A DNA stretch of 19,549 nt from an uncultured Alphaproteobacteria bacterium. GTDB taxonomy: Bacteria > Pseudomonadota > Alphaproteobacteria > Rs-D84. Position numbers and translations under genes: made by a program. This document shows, piece after piece, positions 15,128 to 19,549 of this stretch (within the stretch, counting starts at the first letter, position 1; every line of letters starts with the position of its first letter). The stretch is from assembly GCA_904502245.1 (NCBI GenBank), contig CAJGDN010000016.1:1-19549 (forward strand), read 5' to 3'. The notes beneath the pieces are model-generated. The model did no database searches, was not told where the DNA came from, and saw only the letters and a list, made by a program, of their open reading frames with translations.

Positions 15128-17368
15128 ATGAATTTATTAATTGTGGAATCACCATCCAAGGCCAAAACTATTGAAAAGTACCTGGGGGCAGGGTGGCGCG
15201 TTATCGCATCGGTTGGTCATGTGCGTGATTTGGTACCAGAAAACGGCAGTGTTGACACAGAAAATAATTTCAAAATGAAATGGCAGATTATGCCAGGCAA
15301 AGAAAAACAAATTAAACTGATTACAGACGAATTAAAAAAAGCAGATGCTGTTTATCTGGCAAGCGACCCTGACCGCGAAGGTGAGGCCATTGCATGGCAT
15401 CTGTTGGATATTTTAAAGAACAAAAGATTATTAAAAGATAAAACTGTTTATCGTGTTGCTTTCCACGAAATTACAAAAAAAGCAGTTCAAGCCGCAATCG
15501 AAGAACCACGCGAAATTGATAAAAATCTGGTTGATGCATATTTGGTGCGGCGCGCGCTGGATTATCTGATTGGATTTGGAATTTCACCATTACTGTGGCG
15601 CAGAAATTTAGGTAAATCCGCAGGACGCGTACAATCAGTTGCAGTAAAATTAGTTGTTGACCGCGAAAAAGAAATTGAAAACTTTAAACCGGTTGAATAT
15701 TGGTCATTGGAATCACTGTGTACGGCGAATTCTGTTGGCTTCAAGGCAATGCTGAATAAATTCAATGGCGAAAAAATTGAAAAAATGAGCATTGAAAATG
15801 AATCTCAGATGAATGATATTTTATCTGGAATCGGTGTGCCAGAAATTAATGCATCCGTTATCAGTGTGGACAAGAAAAAAACAATGCGCAAACCAGCCGC
15901 ACCGTTTACAACGTCAACACTGCAACAAGAAGCTGCACGTAAATTATACTTTGCATCCAAACGCACGATGAGTGCCGCACAACACCTGTACGAACAAGGT
16001 TTGATTACATATATGCGTACGGACGCAACAAATCTGAACGCGGATGCTGTGAATGAAATTCGTGCATATATCACACGTGAATATGGTGAAAATTTCGTTC
16101 CAAAATCACCAAATATTTACGCAACAAAATCAAAAAATGCCCAGGAGGCACACGAAGCAATTCGCCCAACACACTTTGATGCGCCAGCAAAAAATCTGTC
16201 AGGCGATGAGGCAAAGTTATATGAACTAATTTGGAAACGTACAATTGCATGTCAGATGACGAACGCTGAATTTGATTCTGTGGCCGCAGATATTGAAACA
16301 GAAAATAAAAAAGCAGTATTTCATGCAGTGGGTTCTACACGTACATTTGATGGTTTTATGAAGGTTTATACCGAAGATAAAGATGATGAAGAAGATAAAA
16401 AAGAATCAAAGTTACCACCACTGAACGTTGGGGACACAATAAAAATTACAGAATTAAATCCAGAACAGCACTTTACCCAAGCCCCACCAAGATATACCGA
16501 AGCATCATTGGTAAAAAAATTAGAAGAACTGGGGATTGGGCGACCATCAACGTATGCAACAATTATGTCAACAATTGTTGACCGCGCATATGTTGAACAA
16601 GATAAACAACGTCGCTTTCATCCGACAAATGGTGGATGGGTTATTGCATCATATCTGAATAAATATTTCACAGATTTGGTTGATGTGAACTTTACCGCAA
16701 AAACAGAAGATACATTGGACGATGTTTCAAATGGTAAACAAGATAAAATTAGCGCACTGGAAAATTTCTGGCGTCCAACAGACGCAATGATTGATGGTGC
16801 ACGCGGTATCAAGACATCAGAAATTATTGATGAAATAAACGCTTTTATGAATAAACATCTGTTCCCAGATGGTAATGATACATGTCCAGAATGCGGTGCA
16901 AAATTAGGTATTAAATTGTCTAAGTTTGGACCTTTTATCGGTTGTGAAAAATACCCGACATGCAAATACACAAAACAATTGGGCAAGATTGATGCCGCCG
17001 CCCAGGCAGAAAAAGAAGCAGCAAATGCCTCAAAATCTGATAATGTAGACTTAGGTGATGGTATTGAATTTCGTGTTGGTAAATTTGGACCGTATGTTAC
17101 CAATGGTGGTAAAAACGTTGCAGCAAAACAATACACAGCCGAAACCATCACATTGGAAATTGCACGCGAACTGTTAAATAACGCAACCAAGAAGGCAGAA
17201 CCAATTAAAATTGGTGAAAATCCAGAAACAAAAAAGATGATTTTCTTTTATCCAACAGGACGATATGGGGCATACATTTCTTCAAATCGTGTTAATGTTT
17301 CTGTACGTGAACAACCAGATTTAGAAACCGCAATAAAACTGATTAACGACAAGGCAAAGAAGAAGTAA
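15128..17368 (+). CDS. topA: DNA topoisomerase I (type IA)
   Basis: TopA relaxes negative supercoils behind moving polymerases. The 746-residue protein starts with the TOPRIM domain (LLIVESPSKAKTIEKYL with E7; ASDPDREGEAIAWH with the DxDxE metal site at D80, D82 and E84). The type IA core carries the active-site Tyr in GLITYMRTDATNL (Y295), and GRPSTYATIMSTI lies near 471-483. One four-Cys zinc finger follows (C586, C589, C606, C612), then two zinc-less C-terminal repeats (FRVGKFGPYVTNG, and IFFYPTGRYGAYISS). The C-terminal region is shorter than in Escherichia coli (865 residues), as in many alphaproteobacteria. GGGGAG within the end of rodA is the likely ribosome site. The TAA stop shares its last A with the dnaG start (TAATG). 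Confidence 0.98.
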   Translation: MNLLIVESPSKAKTIEKYLGAGWRVIASVGHVRDLVPENGSVDTENNFKMKWQIMPGKEKQIKLITDELKKADAVYLASDPDREGEAIAWHLLDILKNKRLLKDKTVYRVAFHEITKKAVQAAIEEPREIDKNLVDAYLVRRALDYLIGFGISPLLWRRNLGKSAGRVQSVAVKLVVDREKEIENFKPVEYWSLESLCTANSVGFKAMLNKFNGEKIEKMSIENESQMNDILSGIGVPEINASVISVDKKKTMRKPAAPFTTSTLQQEAARKLYFASKRTMSAAQHLYEQGLITYMRTDATNLNADAVNEIRAYITREYGENFVPKSPNIYATKSKNAQEAHEAIRPTHFDAPAKNLSGDEAKLYELIWKRTIACQMTNAEFDSVAADIETENKKAVFHAVGSTRTFDGFMKVYTEDKDDEEDKKESKLPPLNVGDTIKITELNPEQHFTQAPPRYTEASLVKKLEELGIGRPSTYATIMSTIVDRAYVEQDKQRRFHPTNGGWVIASYLNKYFTDLVDVNFTAKTEDTLDDVSNGKQDKISALENFWRPTDAMIDGARGIKTSEIIDEINAFMNKHLFPDGNDTCPECGAKLGIKLSKFGPFIGCEKYPTCKYTKQLGKIDAAAQAEKEAANASKSDNVDLGDGIEFRVGKFGPYVTNGGKNVAAKQYTAETITLEIARELLNNATKKAEPIKIGENPETKKMIFFYPTGRYGAYISSNRVNVSVREQPDLETAIKLINDKAKKK

Positions 17369-18978
17369 TGGCAGGATTGGATCGCAACTTTACAGACGAA
17401 CTGCGTGCACGGTTATCGATACTGGACGTGGTTGGTCGTGCGATTCCACTAACAAAAAAAGGGGCAAATTATTGGGGTTGTTGTCCATTTCATAACGAAA
17501 AAACCCCCAGTTTTTGCGTTAATGAAGAAAAGGGTATTTTTAAATGCTTTGGCTGTGGCGAAGGTGGGGATATCATATCGTTCACAATGAAGCATAACAA
17601 TATGGATTTCCGCGCAGCAATCCAAGAATTGGCAGATATGGCCGGGGTAAAAATGCCTGACTATAAACCACGCGACCCACGTGTGGTTCAACGCGAAGAA
17701 CAACTGTTCGATATATGTGAAAAAGCATGTCAGACATACACAGAAAAATTATTTACACCAGATGGTGCCCAGGCGCTGGCATACGCACGAAATCGTGGTT
17801 TTTCTGATGAAGATATAAAAAAATATCGTCTGGGATATGCACCGAAAAATAATATTATCGCAAATAAATATGCAGAATCAAAATACCTGATTGATGCCGG
17901 GTTATGCAGACGTGGCGAATATGGGATGTATGATTTCTTTCGCGATAAATTAATGTTCCCTATATTTAATGCAAATGGAAAAGTTGTTGCGTTTTCTGGA
18001 CGTTCACTGGACGGGTCAGACCCAAAATATATTAACACAGTTGATACAGATATATTCCATAAAAGACGTACTGTTTTTGGTTTTAATTTTGCCCGCGAAG
18101 GCATTCACCGCGCCAATCGCAGCATTATTGTAGAAGGGCAGATTGATGCAATAAAAATGCAAATCGCAGGTTTTGAAGAAACCGTTGCACCATTGGGGAC
18201 AGCACTGACCGAGGATCATATTTCACTGTTGTGTAAATCAAACAGAAATGTTGTTTTTTGCTTTGACGGAGATACCGCAGGACAAAAAGCGGCTGCACGC
18301 GCATGCGGTATTATACTACCGTTTTTACGTGATACATCTGATGTTAAATTTGCATTTGTTATGGGCGGTAAAGACCCAGATGAAATACTGAAAACAGGTG
18401 GCGTGGACGCAATGCGTAAGATTATAAATGACGCAATGCCATTGGTAGATTACCTGTGGGAAATGGTAAATAATAATTTCTTGGTCAAGACGCCAGGGGG
18501 ACGTGCACAGGCGGAAAAATTCTTGAAAAAAGAATTGGATAAAATTGCCGACCCAGATTTAAAATCTGAATTTGAAAAAGAATATAATTCACGCAAATTT
18601 AATTCATGGCATAAATGGCGCAAGGTTGATGTGGCTTCTAATATTAAACTGCCTGATATTGATGCGATTACAAAAAATACGCTGATTTATATTGTGAATA
18701 ATTTCCCAGAACTGGCAGAAAGATATTTGGATTTTTTGGGGTCATTAGGGGTTGATTTTGATGGGGTGGTGGCGGATTTAAATATGGATATCGCAGGCGC
18801 AGAAAAATACATTGTGTCATTAAAACTGCAACGATATTTGGAAAAATTAAATGCGCAAAAACGTGAATACACAAACCAATTATTGGCAGGTGATGAAAGT
18901 GCGCGTGAAAGAATTTCACAGATTGATGAAGAGATTGAAAAATACAAAGAAAAATTAGAAATATTGATTTCTATTTAA
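17368..18978 (+). CDS. dnaG: DNA primase DnaG
   Basis: DnaG makes the RNA primers for replication and binds the DnaB helicase through its C-terminus. The 536-residue protein has the N-terminal CHC2 zinc-binding domain (C39, H42, C60, C63, within CPFHNEKTPSF and CFGCGEGGD). The TOPRIM catalytic domain has E256 in IIVEGQIDAI, D300 and D302 in FDGDTAGQKAA, and KDPDEIL at 335-341. The usual EGYMD motif reads EGQID here. The C-terminal helicase-interacting part (about 400-536) is divergent, ends in a charged coiled coil, and makes the protein shorter than Escherichia coli DnaG (581). It overlaps topA by one base and is the last gene before a terminator; rpoD does not follow. Confidence 0.97.
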   Translation: MAGLDRNFTDELRARLSILDVVGRAIPLTKKGANYWGCCPFHNEKTPSFCVNEEKGIFKCFGCGEGGDIISFTMKHNNMDFRAAIQELADMAGVKMPDYKPRDPRVVQREEQLFDICEKACQTYTEKLFTPDGAQALAYARNRGFSDEDIKKYRLGYAPKNNIIANKYAESKYLIDAGLCRRGEYGMYDFFRDKLMFPIFNANGKVVAFSGRSLDGSDPKYINTVDTDIFHKRRTVFGFNFAREGIHRANRSIIVEGQIDAIKMQIAGFEETVAPLGTALTEDHISLLCKSNRNVVFCFDGDTAGQKAAARACGIILPFLRDTSDVKFAFVMGGKDPDEILKTGGVDAMRKIINDAMPLVDYLWEMVNNNFLVKTPGGRAQAEKFLKKELDKIADPDLKSEFEKEYNSRKFNSWHKWRKVDVASNIKLPDIDAITKNTLIYIVNNFPELAERYLDFLGSLGVDFDGVVADLNMDIAGAEKYIVSLKLQRYLEKLNAQKREYTNQLLAGDESARERISQIDEEIEKYKEKLEILISI

Positions 18979-18998
18979 CTTATTTTCGCAATAAAAAT

Positions 18999-19043
18999 TA
19001 CCGGCATTTTTGAATATTTTTATCAAAAAAGCCGGTATTTTTT
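18999..19043. terminator. Shared terminator between convergent dnaG and ychF
   Basis: TACCGGC (18999-19005) pairs with GCCGGTA (19031-19037). Inside, TTTTTGA (19007-19013) can pair with TCAAAAA, so the hairpin is long with small bulges. On the plus strand it is followed by TTTTTT (19038-19043); on the minus strand the stem is followed by a T-rich tract too. It therefore can stop transcription from both sides. Confidence 0.85.
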
Positions 19044-19059
19044 AACAATTTTATTTTAA

Positions 19060-19549
19060 TTAGTTATTAAACAAGAAGTGACAAATGTCGCCAGGTTGCA
19101 TTATATAATCACGACCAACCAAGCGCATTTTTCCAGCTTCTTTTACCGCAACTTCGCCGCCCAACGTGATAAAGTCAGATGGCGAAATTACTTCGGCACG
19201 GATAAATCCTTTTTCAAAATCAGTATGAATTTTGCCCGCCGCCTGGGGTGCGGTCATGCCAACAGTAATTGTCCAGGCGTGCGCTTCTTTTGGGCCAATG
19301 GTATAATATGTTTGCAGACCCAATGTTTTATATCCTGTCTTAATCACCTGGTCTAGACCAGATTCTGTTAGACCTAAATCATCCAAAAACATCTTTCTTT
19401 CGTCTGGATCAACAATCTGTGAAATTTCCATTTCAATCTTGGACGATATAACCAATACATCGGCAACGTTACCAAATTTTTCAACAACCATTTTTGAATA
19501 TTCATTACCGGTTGCGGCGGACGCTTCGTCCACGTTGCAAACATAAATG
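19060..19549 (-). CDS. ychF: Ribosome-binding GTPase/ATPase YchF, C-terminal part (cut by window edge)
   Basis: YchF is an Obg-family P-loop NTPase that prefers ATP, binds ribosomes and affects the oxidative stress response. The window holds the last 162 codons plus one base of another; the P-loop domain lies beyond the right edge. What is visible matches the family: IYVCNVDEASA (end of the G domain), a short helical region, then the C-terminal TGS domain with QTYYTIGPKEAHAWTI, APQAAGKIHTDFEKGFIRAE and KEAGKMRLVGRDY up to PGDICHFLFNN, the normal C-terminus. The gene is convergent with dnaG and shares its terminator. Confidence 0.96.
   Translation of the reverse strand, partial: IYVCNVDEASAATGNEYSKMVVEKFGNVADVLVISSKIEMEISQIVDPDERKMFLDDLGLTESGLDQVIKTGYKTLGLQTYYTIGPKEAHAWTITVGMTAPQAAGKIHTDFEKGFIRAEVISPSDFITLGGEVAVKEAGKMRLVGRDYIMQPGDICHFLFNN

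Noticed and set aside
16618..17190. Minus-strand open frame (190 codons) inside topA
   Set aside because: It lies entirely within the conserved TopA coding sequence and shows no ribosome site or recognisable protein features.
1..19549. Mobile elements, CRISPR arrays, tRNA or rRNA genes
   Set aside because: No transposase or integrase, no regularly spaced repeats and no tRNA- or rRNA-like sequence was seen on reading both strands; almost all bases are accounted for by conserved genes and short spacers.

Overview
This is an AT-rich, densely packed bacterial chromosome segment made up almost entirely of housekeeping genes. The LPS-export genes lptF and lptD, a SurA-like periplasmic protein and a MreC/MreD/PBP2/RodA elongation set point to a Gram-negative, rod-forming bacterium. 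The form of LptF, LptD and PheS and the gene order look alphaproteobacterial. The low GC, very short spacers and shortened proteins suggest a small, possibly host-associated genome. The lineage is an inference from protein style, not from a marker search.

Layout. Bases 1-10785 are all minus-strand genes, bases 10927-18978 are all plus-strand genes, and the last 490 bases return to the minus strand. Reading the minus strand in transcription order from the divergent point: rpmI-rplT, a terminator, pheS-pheT, a terminator, then lptF-lptD-surA-like-rlmN-TrpF-like joined by 4-base overlaps or a 26-base gap, a terminator, then xseB-mutS (mutS leaves the window at base 1). Reading right from 10927: mreC-mreD-mrdA-mrdB-topA-dnaG, with overlaps or gaps of at most 15 bases and no terminator until after dnaG. 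There a hairpin is shared with the convergent ychF, which is cut by the right edge.

How the genes work together. lptF, lptD and the surA-like gene serve LPS transport and outer-membrane protein folding. rlmN and a divergent phosphoribosylanthranilate-isomerase-like gene are translationally coupled to them. The plus-strand block combines the lateral wall synthesis machine (MreC, MreD, PBP2, RodA) with topoisomerase I and primase. rpmI-rplT-pheST keeps part of the familiar ribosomal protein/Phe-tRNA synthetase order, but without infC or a Phe-rich leader peptide.

I see no mobile element, CRISPR array, rRNA, tRNA or clearly new defence-type system. The longest stretch without a gene is the 141-base divergent region 10786-10926. 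The points most worth checking are a near-consensus promoter that places transcription start on the ATG of lptF (a leaderless mRNA), the TrpF-like protein of unknown role inside the LPS operon, the missing lptG, a promoter that overlaps the rplT terminator in front of pheS, and the wall-synthesis/topA/dnaG operon.
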